NCBI RefSeq assembly: GCF_003259745.1
Contig: NZ_QLMC01000007.1
Coordinates: forward strand, 186,001 to 250,000
From: Larkinella arboricola
Lineage (GTDB): Bacteria; Bacteroidota; Bacteroidia; Cytophagales; Spirosomataceae
Length of the DNA stretch: 64,000 nucleotides
Direction of reading: 5' to 3'
In this document: piece after piece, positions 16,807-27,400 of the stretch
How the letters are laid out: each line of letters starts with the position of its first letter
Numbering within the stretch: the stretch's first letter is position 1
Notes under the pieces: generated by a model
The model's database searches: none
Told to the model about the DNA's origin: nothing
What the model saw: only the letters and a program-made list of their open reading frames with translations
Made by a program: the position numbers and the translations under genes

Positions 16807-18279
16807 ATGGCAAAAGCAATTCCTTCGCGTTCCGAAAATTATTCCGAGTGGTACAATGAGTTGATAAAAAAAGCCGATTTGGCCGAAAATTCGGCAGTTC
16901 GGGGGTGCATGGTGATCAAGCCGTACGGGTATTCGATCTGGGAAAAGATGCAGCGGGCTCTGGACGATATGTTCAAGGAAACGGGCCACACCAACGCCTA
17001 TTTCCCCCTGTTCATTCCGAAATCGTACCTCAGCAAAGAAGCTTCCCACGTCGAGGGATTTGCCAAAGAGTGTGCCGTTGTGACTCATTACCGGCTGAAA
17101 AACGCGGAGGATGGCTCGGGCGTTATTGTGGACCCGGAAGCCAAACTGGAGGAGGAATTGATCGTACGGCCCACGTCGGAAACCGTCATCTGGAGTACCT
17201 ACAAAAACTGGATTCAGTCGTACCGGGACCTTCCCCTGCTGATCAACCAGTGGGCCAACGTGGTGCGCTGGGAAATGCGCACCCGGATTTTCCTGCGCAC
17301 CGCCGAGTTTCTCTGGCAGGAGGGCCACACCGCCCACGCAACTTCTCAGGAAGCCCAGGAGGAAACCCGGCAGATGCTGGACGTATACGCCCGGTTTGCC
17401 GAAGAGTGGATGGCCGTGCCGGTTATTCGCGGGGCCAAAACCCCGAACGAGCGGTTTGCCGGTGCCGAAGATACGCTGTGCATCGAAGCCATGATGCAGG
17501 ACGGCAAAGCGTTGCAGGCCGGTACGTCGCACTTTCTGGGGCAGAATTTTGCGAAAGCGTTCGACGTGAAATTCCTGACGAAAGACAACCAGCAGGATTA
17601 CGTCTGGGGAACGTCCTGGGGCGTCAGCACCCGTTTGATGGGTGCCCTGATCATGGCGCATTCTGACGACGACGGCCTGGTACTGCCGCCGAAACTGGCG
17701 CCGATTCAGGTGGTGATTGTTCCCATTTTCCGGAATGACGAGCAACTGGCGCAGTTGTCGGACAAAATCAACCCACTGATTAAAGACCTGCGGAAAGCCG
17801 GTATTTCGGTGAAATTCGACACAAGCGACGCCAACAAACCCGGCTGGAAATTTGCCGAATACGAACTGCGGGGCGTTCCGGTGCGGCTGGCGATGGGGAT
17901 GCGGGATCTGGAAAACAATACCGTGGAGATTGCCCGCCGGGATCTGAAAACCAAAGAAACCATTTCCTTCGATGGTCTGGTCGATCATATTCAGAGTCTG
18001 CTGGATGACATTCAGTCCAACATTTATAAAAAAGCCGCTCAGTTCCGGCAGGAAAATACGTTCCGGGTCGATACGTACGACGAGTTTAAGGAACAAATCG
18101 AAAAAGGCGGTTTTCTGATGGCTCATTGGGACGGTACGCCGGAAACGGAAGAAGCCATCAAGGAAGAAACCAAAGCGACTATACGTTGCATTCCGTTCGA
18201 TGCGGAGCCGGAAGAAGGAACCTGTATGTACAGCGGAAAACCGTCGAAACAACGGGTCGTGTTTGCACGGGCTTATTAA
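16807..18279 (+). CDS. proS: Prolyl-tRNA synthetase (ProS type 3)
   Basis: Class II aminoacyl-tRNA synthetase that charges tRNA-Pro. The 490-residue product is the short archaeal/eukaryote-like form without the bacterial editing insertion. Visible elements are the class II motif 2 region [24 protein letters not shown], the RPTSET signature (about residue 119), the [10 protein letters not shown] active-site segment, the anticodon-binding domain (about 290-400, [10 protein letters not shown] and [12 protein letters not shown]), and a C-terminal zinc-like domain ending in FARAY. The very C-terminal Tyr is typical of this type. It is single copy in the window, with its own promoter. Confidence 0.97.
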   Translation: MAKAIPSRSENYSEWYNELIKKADLAENSAVRGCMVIKPYGYSIWEKMQRALDDMFKETGHTNAYFPLFIPKSYLSKEASHVEGFAKECAVVTHYRLKNAEDGSGVIVDPEAKLEEELIVRPTSETVIWSTYKNWIQSYRDLPLLINQWANVVRWEMRTRIFLRTAEFLWQEGHTAHATSQEAQEETRQMLDVYARFAEEWMAVPVIRGAKTPNERFAGAEDTLCIEAMMQDGKALQAGTSHFLGQNFAKAFDVKFLTKDNQQDYVWGTSWGVSTRLMGALIMAHSDDDGLVLPPKLAPIQVVIVPIFRNDEQLAQLSDKINPLIKDLRKAGISVKFDTSDANKPGWKFAEYELRGVPVRLAMGMRDLENNTVEIARRDLKTKETISFDGLVDHIQSLLDDIQSNIYKKAAQFRQENTFRVDTYDEFKEQIEKGGFLMAHWDGTPETEEAIKEETKATIRCIPFDAEPEEGTCMYSGKPSKQRVVFARAY

Positions 18280-18415
18280 AAAAGAGCGGTTGGTGCCCGA
18301 AAACTAAGCGGCTGAACACTAAACGGTAATGATGAGTTAAGTCAAATAATCGATAAATCGTGACCGACTTTCGGCGGGTTTACCTAGTTTTGGGCACACA
18401 ACTCACTCTTTTATT

Positions 18416-18868
18416 ATGGCACAAGCAAAAGCTGGGGATACGGTGCAGGTGCACTATACCGGCAGAAAAAACGATGGTACCGTGTTTGATTCGTCCAGCG
18501 GTCGGTCGCCCCTGCAATTCCAGGTTGGGAGCGGCATGGTCATCAAAGGGTTCGATGAAGGCGTGAACGGCATGGAAGTGGGCGAATCCAAAACTGTGCG
18601 GATTCCGGTGGAAGATGCCTATGGTCCATCGAGCCCGGATATGGTTTTTGAATTTGACCGTTCGCTCATTCCCGACGATATTGAGCTGGAAGTTGGCCTG
18701 ACCCTGAACATGCACCAGGACGGTAATCCGCAGGCCGTACCGGTTGTTGTCCGGAACGTGACGGCTACTTCGGTGACGCTCGATGCCAATCACCCCCTGG
18801 CGGGCGAGGAACTGATTTTCGACATCGAACTGGTTGGAATCAACCCGTCGAAGTTGATTTTGGAATAA
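18416..18868 (+). CDS. FKBP-type peptidyl-prolyl isomerase, SlyD-like
   Basis: Cytoplasmic prolyl isomerase/chaperone. The 150-residue protein has no signal peptide. It shows the FKBP core (VQVHYTGRKNDGTVFDSS, GMVIKGFDEGVNGMEVGESK, PVEDAYG) with an insert-in-flap chaperone domain at about 70-130, then DANHPLAGEELIFDIELV, the classic SlyD C-terminal strand. It lacks the His-rich metal-binding tail of E. coli SlyD. A TAGTTTTG box at 18385-18392 could be its -7 element, though no TTG sits at the right distance. It is convergent with a second FKBP gene across a long shared hairpin. Confidence 0.92.
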   Translation: MAQAKAGDTVQVHYTGRKNDGTVFDSSSGRSPLQFQVGSGMVIKGFDEGVNGMEVGESKTVRIPVEDAYGPSSPDMVFEFDRSLIPDDIELEVGLTLNMHQDGNPQAVPVVVRNVTATSVTLDANHPLAGEELIFDIELVGINPSKLILE

Positions 18869-18962
18869 CTTTCGGCAACCCGGAAACAAGCCAAGGTCGG
18901 AGTTACTGGATGATACCGGCCGGTCCGTTGCCGGTAGGGCAAAACCGGCTACTAGATAATTG

Positions 18963-19022
18963 AAAACCGGCGTGGTACGAACCGAGGTCATAATGACCAA
19001 CGGTTCGTACCACGCCGGTTTT
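18963..19022. terminator. Very long bidirectional terminator hairpin
   Basis: Perfect 22-bp inverted repeat (18963-18984 with 19001-19022; arms AAAACCGGCGTGGTACGAACCG and complement) enclosing a second 5-bp stem GGTCA/TGACC. The A-run and T-run at the outer ends make it a terminator in both directions, between two convergent FKBP genes. Confidence 0.85.
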
Positions 19023-19041
19023 TGAGCTTACCGGAACGCTC

Positions 19042-19425
19042 TTAATTAATCCGGATCAGATCAATTTTGAAGATCAGAATGGAATTGGCCGGAATGCCGC
19101 CTTGGGCCCGCGAGCCGTAGGCCAGACTGGGCGGGAGGTAAAGCGTGATGCTGCCGCCCGGCGCAATCAAGGGGATGCCTTCCTGCCATCCCAGGATCAG
19201 CTGATACAAGCCGAAGCTTATATTTTTACCGCTGTCAAAGATTTTGCCATTGGTCAGTGAGCCTTCATAATTAACGGTTACGTTGGAACGCACCGTTGGT
19301 TTCGGACCCGACCCCGGCGAATGAATAGTATAATAGAAACCGCGTTCGTCGGCCGTTGCGGAGATTCCGCTCGCGTCAATAAATTCTTTTAAGATCGCTA
19401 CTTCGGCCTCAGGTGCTTTCGCCAT
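19042..19425 (-). CDS. FKBP-type peptidyl-prolyl isomerase
   Basis: A 127-residue prolyl isomerase without a signal peptide. Residues 40-127 form an FKBP domain: SNVTVNYEGSLTNGKIFDSG, LYQLILGWQEGIPLI, GGSITLYLPPSLAYGSR, then GGIPANSILIFKIDLI. The ILGWQEG and LAYG elements contribute to the active site; the usual FDSS is FDSG here. Residues 1-40 form a helical extension (FIDASGISATADERGFYYTI) like those preceding the domain in secreted MIP/FkpA relatives, but no export signal is present, so it is probably cytoplasmic. Confidence 0.88.
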   Translation of the reverse strand: MAKAPEAEVAILKEFIDASGISATADERGFYYTIHSPGSGPKPTVRSNVTVNYEGSLTNGKIFDSGKNISFGLYQLILGWQEGIPLIAPGGSITLYLPPSLAYGSRAQGGIPANSILIFKIDLIRIN

Positions 19426-19544
19426 AAGAATGTCTGATTAATTAGAGAACATTTACGGCTGCAAGATATTACATTTAGCCGACACTCCGCCGGATAGCCG
19501 TCTGTTCGTTTCCTGATGAATGGAAGGTGGATAGAACCGGTCCG

Positions 19545-22073
19545 CTATAAATTGACCCAGGCCGAAACTTTGATGCCAAAGGTGGAAACATTCGGGTTAT
19601 TGCGGTACGTCAGTCGGTGAATCGCATCGACCCGGAACACTTTAAAAATATTGTCAATGCCGTAACCCACCTCCACATACGGCGCCCGGCTCATCGACTG
19701 AAAACCCAGCACGGTTTGCCCCAGCTCGTTGGTGGCCGGAATCAGGGTTCGGTTGGCCTCACTCACCCCGCCTAGAAACACGGCTCCCGTTGCCAGAAAC
19801 CGCCATTTCAGGCGTCGGATGGCCGGAATGCCGTTGAAAAACAAGCCTTCAAAATTGTGTTCTCCCAGGACGCCCACGTAACGATCGCTGACAAATTCAA
19901 AGAAATTCATCAGATTATAGGCATTCTCGACCCGGAAAAAGGTTTCATTGCCGAGCGGAATGTAAAGCAGCGGGTACGGTATCGTCGACGGAATGTAGCC
20001 CGCATTGACCTGGTAACGGGTTCGGCCAAGCACCCCCATTCGGAACGAATGCCGGAGGTTCAGACTGAAACGGTGGTAGGTAAAGTCGCCGTGCAGCACG
20101 TTGCGCAGCCCAAGCTGGTAGCGGAACGTTACGACCGGATTGTTGCTTCCTTCCACCGTAAACCGGTCATTGTCGCTCTGAATCATCAGGGCACCCGGCG
20201 CAAACCGCGTTTCGAACTGCACTTCCGTGGTGCGGTAAAAACTGGCGGTGGTCTGATCCGGCTCCTTCACCGAGTAGGCGAACGGAAACAGGGGTTCGAA
20301 GGTGCGGTTGCGCAGGCTAACGGTTTGCGTAATGCCCTTGCCCAGTTCACTCTTGATATAGGTAGTCTGGGATTCCTGCATGTAGGGCCGCCGAAGCGTG
20401 CCGAAGCGGGTGTAAGCCGCAAAGAGGGTATTGCTGCCCAGGTTCTCCGACGAAGCGCCCAACCGTTCGATGTCGTACGTTTTTTCAATACCGGCAATGG
20501 TGTACGGCTTTTTCCGGATCACGTAATCGATGTTCATCCCGTATTTCAACTGCTGATCGCGTGTGCCATACGCCAGATAACCGCCCAGAATCCAGCGCCG
20601 GCTAAAACCCGTATTGGTCCGTAGCCCCAGTCGGAGCCGATGGCCTTCCACGTTGTTGTAGGCATAACTGTTCAGCAGCGGCCCCGCATCCAGATGAACC
20701 GACCCCAGCGGATAATAGCCCACCATCGTCAGGTTCACAATTTCGCCCAGGACCTTCATAAACGGAACGTTCCGCACCGAATCCACGACTTCGAAAGCCC
20801 GCAATTCATCCGGACTCAGGTTCTCGGGACGGTGGCTTTGCCAGTACACAGGCGATTTTTCGCTGTAGTTTTCGGCCAGTTCCAGGGGTGGTTCGTAAAA
20901 CTTGGTATCCTGCGGCTTGTTGACCTGTACGTTCCGGGCGGCCATGTAAAACCGTACCAGCGCACCGGGCGCGTTGGGCGTTGGTTCGTCGGTATCAATC
21001 AGGAGCTGGGTCAGAACCGGCAGACGAACGGCGTGGCCCGGCGTACCGTCTCCCACTTCTTCCCATTCCTGTTCGAGCCGGATTTCATCGACAAAGTTGA
21101 TGTTGGCCCGCTGGTCAACCCGGGCGTCGATCTGCGACAGGCCCAGGCGTGTTGTGTCAATCCAGGCTGTTCCGGAAAAAGCCAGATCGGTCATCCGTTT
21201 GGGTTCAAAATCAATCTGATAACAAACCATTCCGCCGACTTCCACCGTATCGATCAGCCGGAAGGTGTAGATGGTCTGCCAGGCCTGACCGAGCGGAGAA
21301 GGCAGGTCTTTGCGCAGCAGGCTGATGTAGTTGCGGTAAAAATTATATTGCTGAAAGGAAGAACCGGTGAGTTGGGCGGCTACTCCGCCGTCGCTGACCC
21401 CAACGCCCGACGCCCGGCTTTTCAGAATCCGTTCCTTGGTTTTTTGCGGATTCGAACGCTGATAGTACTCCGAAATGGTTTCAGAAACGTAGACCGGCAC
21501 GGCGGGTTTGCCTTCACGATCATAAATGGCGGGCAGTTTGGACAGCAGCTTCCCGACTGGACCGGCGCCCCGGCCTTTCTTTCGCTGGTTGGCAAAGTTG
21601 TTTACGTACGCTTCGACTTTTGAGTAACTTTCGTATTGGAAAGCCGTTAATTGGTCGGGGTCGAACTGATCGCGCCGTCGAATCGTTTCCCGGATGATGC
21701 GGTAAGCCGGATCACCGCCTTTCGCGTAGATTTTAACCTCCTGAAGACGGTTTGCCGCCGACATCAGAACCGCGTGAATGGTTTGGCTGGGGGCTAAAGT
21801 AAGCGGGTAGGCGCGGGTCTGGTAACCAATACTGGAAAACAGAAGAGAGTCGCCGGTTTGGGTGGTTACAAGCGTATACTGGCCATTTTCATCTGATGTG
21901 GTTCCGGCGGTTTTACCTTTGATGGCGACACTGGCGAAGGGAACGCCCTCGCCCGTAACCGCGTCGGTAATACGGCCACTGATTTTATAAGAAGTTTGTG
22001 CAGAAACCGGGGAAAAGAGTACGTTCAGAATCAGAAAGATGATACCAGACAGCGTCCGTAAAAAGTGCTTCAT
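19545..22073 (-). CDS. DUF5686 outer-membrane protein with carboxypeptidase-like domain
   Basis: Large outer-membrane protein of unknown function. From ATG 22073 (842 residues) it begins with a signal peptide (KHFLRTLSGIIFLILNVLFS, cleavage after SAQ); an ATG 51 bp earlier would bury it. Residues about 28-115 form a CarboxypepD-reg-like beta-sandwich (ISGRITDAVTGEGVPFASV, LLFSSIGYQTR) as at the N-terminus of TonB-dependent receptors. The rest matches the DUF5686 pattern (AYRIIRETIRRRDQFDP, YESYSKVEAYVNN, then a C-terminal barrel-like half ending SAWVNL). It lacks a TonB box and plug. The family is common in Bacteroidota; a role in envelope or transport is inference. Confidence 0.85.
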   Translation of the reverse strand: MKHFLRTLSGIIFLILNVLFSPVSAQTSYKISGRITDAVTGEGVPFASVAIKGKTAGTTSDENGQYTLVTTQTGDSLLFSSIGYQTRAYPLTLAPSQTIHAVLMSAANRLQEVKIYAKGGDPAYRIIRETIRRRDQFDPDQLTAFQYESYSKVEAYVNNFANQRKKGRGAGPVGKLLSKLPAIYDREGKPAVPVYVSETISEYYQRSNPQKTKERILKSRASGVGVSDGGVAAQLTGSSFQQYNFYRNYISLLRKDLPSPLGQAWQTIYTFRLIDTVEVGGMVCYQIDFEPKRMTDLAFSGTAWIDTTRLGLSQIDARVDQRANINFVDEIRLEQEWEEVGDGTPGHAVRLPVLTQLLIDTDEPTPNAPGALVRFYMAARNVQVNKPQDTKFYEPPLELAENYSEKSPVYWQSHRPENLSPDELRAFEVVDSVRNVPFMKVLGEIVNLTMVGYYPLGSVHLDAGPLLNSYAYNNVEGHRLRLGLRTNTGFSRRWILGGYLAYGTRDQQLKYGMNIDYVIRKKPYTIAGIEKTYDIERLGASSENLGSNTLFAAYTRFGTLRRPYMQESQTTYIKSELGKGITQTVSLRNRTFEPLFPFAYSVKEPDQTTASFYRTTEVQFETRFAPGALMIQSDNDRFTVEGSNNPVVTFRYQLGLRNVLHGDFTYHRFSLNLRHSFRMGVLGRTRYQVNAGYIPSTIPYPLLYIPLGNETFFRVENAYNLMNFFEFVSDRYVGVLGEHNFEGLFFNGIPAIRRLKWRFLATGAVFLGGVSEANRTLIPATNELGQTVLGFQSMSRAPYVEVGYGIDNIFKVFRVDAIHRLTYRNNPNVSTFGIKVSAWVNL

Positions 22074-22308
22074 TCGTTGATGCAATGGCTTGAAATCGTA
22101 AGCGTTTAACTTAAATGTAGTCAACAGGGTTTACCAAATGAAATGATTTTAACTCTTTCGTCGATGAATCGCCGAATTGTCTAGACGGATTGCCGGAATT
22201 GTCCTATAAGCAGGGGCCGCAAAATCGTGCCTTGGTTTCACTTAGACTTTGTTTACCATTTTATGTCACAAATCTGTACTTTGTTTTCTGGACGATATCG
22301 ACCCGCCT

Positions 22309-23511
22309 ATGCTCACTGAAATATCTTTGCTTAACCGTACGCGGGACTACGCCGAAACGTTACTGCGTGCCCTGCCCGCCGAGTTGGTCTACCACAACCT
22401 CAACCATACGCAGCAGGTGGCAGAGGCCGCCGAACTGATTGGGAAACAGGCTGGCCTGGACCCGGAAGAGATGGAAAATGCCATCATTGCCGCCTGGCTG
22501 CACGACATCGGTTATGCCCGCAAACGCCACCAGCACGAAGCCGCCGGTGTAGACATGGCCAGGCCCTTTCTGGAAGAACTGGGGCTAAGCGAAGACCGCA
22601 TACAGGACATTAGCGACAGTGTACTTGCGACCCAATTGCCGCAGAATCCGCGTACGCGGGTGGCCGAAGTGGTTTGTGATGCCGATCTTTTTCACCTGAG
22701 TTCCGACCGGTTTTTTGACCGGAGTGAATTGATGCGGCAGGAAGTAAAAAATACAACCGGTAAGATCGGCAAAAAGAAATGGTTGCAGGGCTCCATTAAA
22801 TTGATGGAATGCCACCACTATTTTACGGAGTACGGCAAAACCGTCCTGACGCCTTTAAAGGAAAAAAATCTGGAAAAAGCCCGGAAGAAACTGGCGGAAC
22901 TGGAAGCGGAAGACGACGAAAAAGCCGCCCAACCGCTGGGCGGTATTCAACTGGAAGACGAGCCGAAAAAGCCTAAACGGCCTGATCGGGGCGTGGAAAC
23001 CATGTTCCGGGTTACGTCGCAGAACCACTTTCAGCTCAGCGCGATGGCCGACAACAAGGCGAACATCATGATTTCGGTCAACACCATTATTGTGTCCCTG
23101 ATTGTCAGTATCCTGATTCGGAAGCTGGAAGAATGGCCGCAGTTGATTATCCCGACGGTGATGCTGACGGCCAGTTCGTTGGTAGCAACCATCTTTGCCA
23201 TCCTGGCTACCCGGCCCCACATCACGAGCGGACGGTTTTCGAAAGAAGACATCCACAATAAACAGGCGAACCTGCTGTTTTTCGGGAACTTCCACAAAAT
23301 GGATCTGGTCGATTATGAATGGGGGATGCGGGAAATGATGAACGACGCCGATTTTCTGTACAGCAGCATGACCCGCGATATTTACTACCTCGGAAAAGTG
23401 CTGGGCAAAAAATACCGTCTGCTGCGAATTGCCTATACGACGTTTATGTTCGGGTTTGCCGCTTCGGTGCTGGCGTTTGGCATTGCCGCGTATTTTTTCC
23501 CGATCCGGTAA
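22309..23511 (+). CDS. HD-domain protein fused to Pycsar-type transmembrane effector (PycTM)
   Basis: Two-domain protein, 400 residues from ATG 22309 (an upstream in-frame ATG at 22249 adds a poor 20-residue extension). Residues 10-180 are an HD phosphohydrolase: H33, H65-D66 in WLHDIGY, and D124/D126 in CDAD give the metal set. After a charged linker (185-225) comes a PycTM-like domain: ADNKANIMISVN at 247-258, then helices at about 255-272, 280-300 and 373-395. In Pycsar defence, PycTM proteins are gated by cCMP or cUMP; the HD part could hydrolyse a nucleotide signal. No pyrimidine cyclase is adjacent, so defence is unproven. It may be a housekeeping nucleotide-sensing protein. Confidence 0.85.
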   Translation: MLTEISLLNRTRDYAETLLRALPAELVYHNLNHTQQVAEAAELIGKQAGLDPEEMENAIIAAWLHDIGYARKRHQHEAAGVDMARPFLEELGLSEDRIQDISDSVLATQLPQNPRTRVAEVVCDADLFHLSSDRFFDRSELMRQEVKNTTGKIGKKKWLQGSIKLMECHHYFTEYGKTVLTPLKEKNLEKARKKLAELEAEDDEKAAQPLGGIQLEDEPKKPKRPDRGVETMFRVTSQNHFQLSAMADNKANIMISVNTIIVSLIVSILIRKLEEWPQLIIPTVMLTASSLVATIFAILATRPHITSGRFSKEDIHNKQANLLFFGNFHKMDLVDYEWGMREMMNDADFLYSSMTRDIYYLGKVLGKKYRLLRIAYTTFMFGFAASVLAFGIAAYFFPIR

Positions 23512-23576
23512 GCAAATGGCAACTTCTCACAAACGGGGTTGTTAAGGAATTGGTAAGCCGTTAATAAGTAAAATCA

Positions 23577-24422
23577 ATGATTAAAATCCACATCTGTCTT
23601 CTGGCTCTGGCCGGTTTTTTTAGTGCCTGTGATTCGAAAAAAACGCAGGCCGGTCAGGCCGAAAAACCATCCGAAACTCAGACGCTTCAAACCATTCCCT
23701 ACGATTTAAAGACGCCCGTCCAACGGTTTACGCTCCCGCCCGAACTGGAAGAAATCTCCGGCCTGTCGTATTACAAACCAAACCAGTTGCTCTGCGTGCA
23801 GGACGAGGTGGCGGTGGCTTACATCTATGATGTAAAGAAACAGCAGATTGCCGACTCTTCCGTTTTTGGCAATTACGGCGATTTTGAAGGGATTGAGTGG
23901 GTGAAAAATGAAATCTACACCCTGAAAAGCAACGGTGATCTGTATCATTTCAAGCCCTTTTCCAAGTCGATTGCGCGCATCCCCGGCAACCTGCCCAGCA
24001 AAACAGAAGTGGAAGGGCTGGCCTACGACCCGGAAAGCAACCGGCTGCTGATACCGGTTAAGGAAGGCGGCAGGAAGGGCCAGAAAATTGTGTATATGTA
24101 CGATCTCAAATCGAAAGTTCTTTATCAGGGAATGATTCTGAAGGATGAAGCACTGGAAGAAGCCGGGATTGATGCCAAAAAATTCAAACCATCCGGACTG
24201 GCGGTTCACCCCCAGACCGGCAATTTTTACTTTCTGACCTCCATCGGAAAAAAACTGGTGGTGGTCAATCGCAAAGGCCGGATTGTGGCGTCGGAAGCCC
24301 TCGATCCGAAGGTGTTTCGCCAGCCCGAAGGCATCTGTTTCGCACCCGACGGAACGCTCTACATCGCCAGCGAAGGCGACGGCAAGGCGGGTTACATTCT
24401 GTCGTTTGCCCAACGGCCTTAA
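23577..24422 (+). CDS. SdiA-regulated-domain lipoprotein
   Basis: A 281-residue lipoprotein: signal MIKIHICLLALAGFFSAC with lipobox FSAC, then a Lys/Gln/Thr-rich linker. Residues about 45-278 form a beta-propeller-like SdiA-regulated domain: LEEISGLSYY, YGDFEGIEWV, EVEGLAYDPESNRLLIPVKE, KPSGLAVHPQTGNFYFL, QPEGICFAPDGTLYIASEGDG. The repeats are NHL-like blades. It lies 17 bp upstream of the large phosphoesterase gene in the same direction, so the two are probably co-transcribed and may act together at the envelope. Biochemical role unknown. Confidence 0.85.
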   Translation: MIKIHICLLALAGFFSACDSKKTQAGQAEKPSETQTLQTIPYDLKTPVQRFTLPPELEEISGLSYYKPNQLLCVQDEVAVAYIYDVKKQQIADSSVFGNYGDFEGIEWVKNEIYTLKSNGDLYHFKPFSKSIARIPGNLPSKTEVEGLAYDPESNRLLIPVKEGGRKGQKIVYMYDLKSKVLYQGMILKDEALEEAGIDAKKFKPSGLAVHPQTGNFYFLTSIGKKLVVVNRKGRIVASEALDPKVFRQPEGICFAPDGTLYIASEGDGKAGYILSFAQRP

Positions 24423-24439
24423 GGGAAAATCAGTAGCGT

Positions 24440-27400
24440 ATGAAACGACTTTACCCGGCACTATTTCTGGTGTTTCTGTTACCCCAATGGCTTCTGGCTC
24501 AGTCGAAGCCGTATACGGTTTTTTTGCTGGGGGATGCCGGTGAACCGCAGCCCGGGGGCGATGCGGTATTGAAAACCGTGCAGCGTCAGTTACAGGCAAG
24601 CGGAGCCAACAGCAGCATCATTTACCTGGGTGACAACATTTATCCGCGGGGCCTGCCGGATTCTGCCCATACCGACCGGGCCGATGCCGAACGGCGTATG
24701 CGCGACCAACTGGCCATTCTGGACGGTTTTAAAGGCCGGGCGTTTGTGATTCCGGGCAATCACGACTGGCAGCAGGGCAAGCGCGAGGGCTGGCAGCGGG
24801 TCCGGAATCAGGAAGCCTTCGTAACCGCCGAGCTGGGCCGCGAGGATGTGTTTTTTCCGAAAGGCGGCTGCCCCGGCCCGGTCGAAATTGCCTTGAATGA
24901 AGAACTGACACTCGTGCTGATCGATACGCAGTGGTGGCTGCATCCGTGGGATAAACCGGAAGGAGAATCGGACTGCGAAGCAAAGGATTTACCCTCATTT
25001 CTGCTCCTGCTGGACGATGTGCTGGCGCGGAATCAGAACCGGAAAGTCGTGCTGGCGGGCCACCATCCGATGTATAGCCACGGCGAACACGGCGGTTATT
25101 TTACCTGGAAAGACCACCTGTTTCCGCTTACCAATCTCAAACCCAACTTATACATTCCGTTGCCGGTGATCGGGTCCATTTATCCGGGATACCGCTCGCT
25201 GCTGGGCAACATCCAGGATATTCCGCACCCGAAATACAAACTGCTGCGCAACGGGATGGTGGCCCTGCTGAAAAAATACCGGAACGTTCTGTATGTCAAC
25301 GGCCATGATCACAACGAGCAACTGATCCTGCGGGATTCGACGTACTACCTCACGAGCGGCAGCGGCTCCAAGTCGGTGGATGTCAAAAAAGGTCGGAACA
25401 CCCTGTTTGCCTCGTCCGCCAAAGGGTTTGCCCGGTTGGATTTCGACGAAAAGGGCCAGACCCGCATCCGGTTTTTTGCCCCGGATGGCGAAACCGGGAC
25501 GGTATTGTACGAAACCACCCTTCAATTGCCGGTAAAACCCAAATCCGTTGCCGAAAATCCGGCGGCAACGGTATCGCAAACCACCATTGCCAGTGCGCAG
25601 TACGAAGCCTCGCCGTTTCACCGTCTGATGCTGGGCGATAACTACCGGAACGTCTGGCAGGCGCCCATAACGGTTCCGGTGCTGAACCTGCGGCAGGAAG
25701 CGGGCGGTCTGAAGCCGTTGCAGCGGGGGGGAGGAATGCAGACGGTATCGTTGCGGATGCAGGGGCAGGATGGCCGGGAATACGTTTTGCGGTCGGTAGA
25801 AAAATACGCCGAAAATGCCGTTCCGGAATCGCTGCGGAGCGGTTTTGTCAACGATCTGGTGCAGGACCAGATTTCGGCTTCGCATCCGTACGCGGCCCTG
25901 ATTGTTCCGCGTCTGGCCGACGCTGCGGGCGTTTTTCATACCAACCCCAAACTGGTGATTGTGCCGGATGACTCCCTGCTCGGTCCGTACCGCCGAACCT
26001 TCGCCCGGACGCTGGCGCTGTTTGAAGAACGCGTAGACGGTAATTACGAAAACTCCGGGCAGTTTGGCGGCACCCGGAAAATTTATAGCACCACCAAACT
26101 GCTCGACAAACTGGCCGACGATAACGACAACCGCGTTGATCAGCGGGCGGTGGTGCGGGCGCGGCTGTTCGACCTCTGGCTGGGCGACTGGGACCGGCAC
26201 GACGACCAGTGGCGCTGGGCGAGCTTTAAAGCAGGGAAAGGGCTGGTCTTTAAACCGATTCCGCGCGACCGCGATCAGGCTTTCTTTGTCAACATGGGCC
26301 TTATTCCGACGATTGCCAGCCGGAAATGGGCCCTGCCAAAGTTTCAGGGATTTTCCAATACGATCCGCGACGTTCCGGGTCTGGCGTTCAACGCCCGCTA
26401 TTTTGACCGCAGTTTCCTGACCGAACCGTCGCTGGACGACTGGCTCCAGATGGCCGATTCGCTGTCCCGCCAACTGACCGATACCGCGATTGACGAAGCC
26501 CTCAAACAACTGCCCGAAGCGGCTTACCGGGAAACGGCAGCTACGATCAAAGCCCGGTTGCAAAGCCGCCGAACCGATTTACCCCGCTACGCCAGCGAAC
26601 TGTACCGTTTTCTGGCCCGGACGGTGGATGTTACGGGAAGTGATAAACGCGAACGGTTTGGGGTCGAACGACACCCTGATGGAGCGATGACGGTGACGGT
26701 GTATAAACTCAAAAAAGAAGGCGACCTGGGCGATCTGCTTTATCGGCGCGTTTTCAATCCGGACGAAACCCGTGAGGTGCGGCTATACGGTTGGGGGGGC
26801 GACGACGAGTTTGTGGTGCAGGGCGAAAGCCGCAAAGGAATTTTGCTGCGCATCATCGGCGGCAAAGGAAAAGACCGCATCACCGATCAGTCGAAGGTGT
26901 CGGGCATTTTCCGGAAAACAATTGTCTACGATACCAAAAAAACGGTAACCGAAACCGGCTCCGAAACCCGGCTGCGGCTTTCCGACAAACCGACGATTAA
27001 TGCCTACGACCGGATGGCTTTTAAATACGATGTGCTGCTGCCGCAGGTTTCGGTGCAGTATAATCCTGACGACGGCCTTTTTCTGGGTGGGGGCGTCCTC
27101 TACCGCAAGAACGGTTTTCGCAAAGAACCGTTTGCCCAGCAACACCGGTTTGTTGCCAACCACGCCTTTGCCACCGACGCCTTCAATTTCAATTACGACG
27201 GTATTTTTACGGATTTGATCGGAACGGCGGACCTGCGCCTGGATGCCGACATTCAGGCGCCCAACTACGTGTCCAACTTCTTCGGTTTGGGCAACCAGAC
27301 GGTTTTCGACAAATCGAAGGGGATTTCGTACTACCGGACCCGGTTTGAAAACATCGCGCTGGGCGCTTTTCTGGAGCATAAAGTGGGCAGTATGCGGCTG

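Noticed and set aside
16801-18252. 483-codon open frame antisense to proS
   Set aside because: It mirrors proS almost exactly, is rich in Phe/Arg/His/Gly as expected from the complement of biased codons, and shows no domain pattern.
20640-21623. 327-codon plus-strand frame within the DUF5686 gene
   Set aside because: Shadow frame with no recognisable domain; the minus strand carries clear DUF5686 features.
22309-23511. Complete Pycsar anti-phage system
   Set aside because: No PycC-type cyclase is adjacent; the nearest cyclase is 4.5 kb away on the other strand, and no other defence or mobile genes surround it.
25148-26563. 471-codon antisense frame inside the phosphoesterase gene (and another at 26783-27814)
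   Set aside because: Both lie wholly within the 1210-residue gene, whose motifs are conserved on the plus strand.
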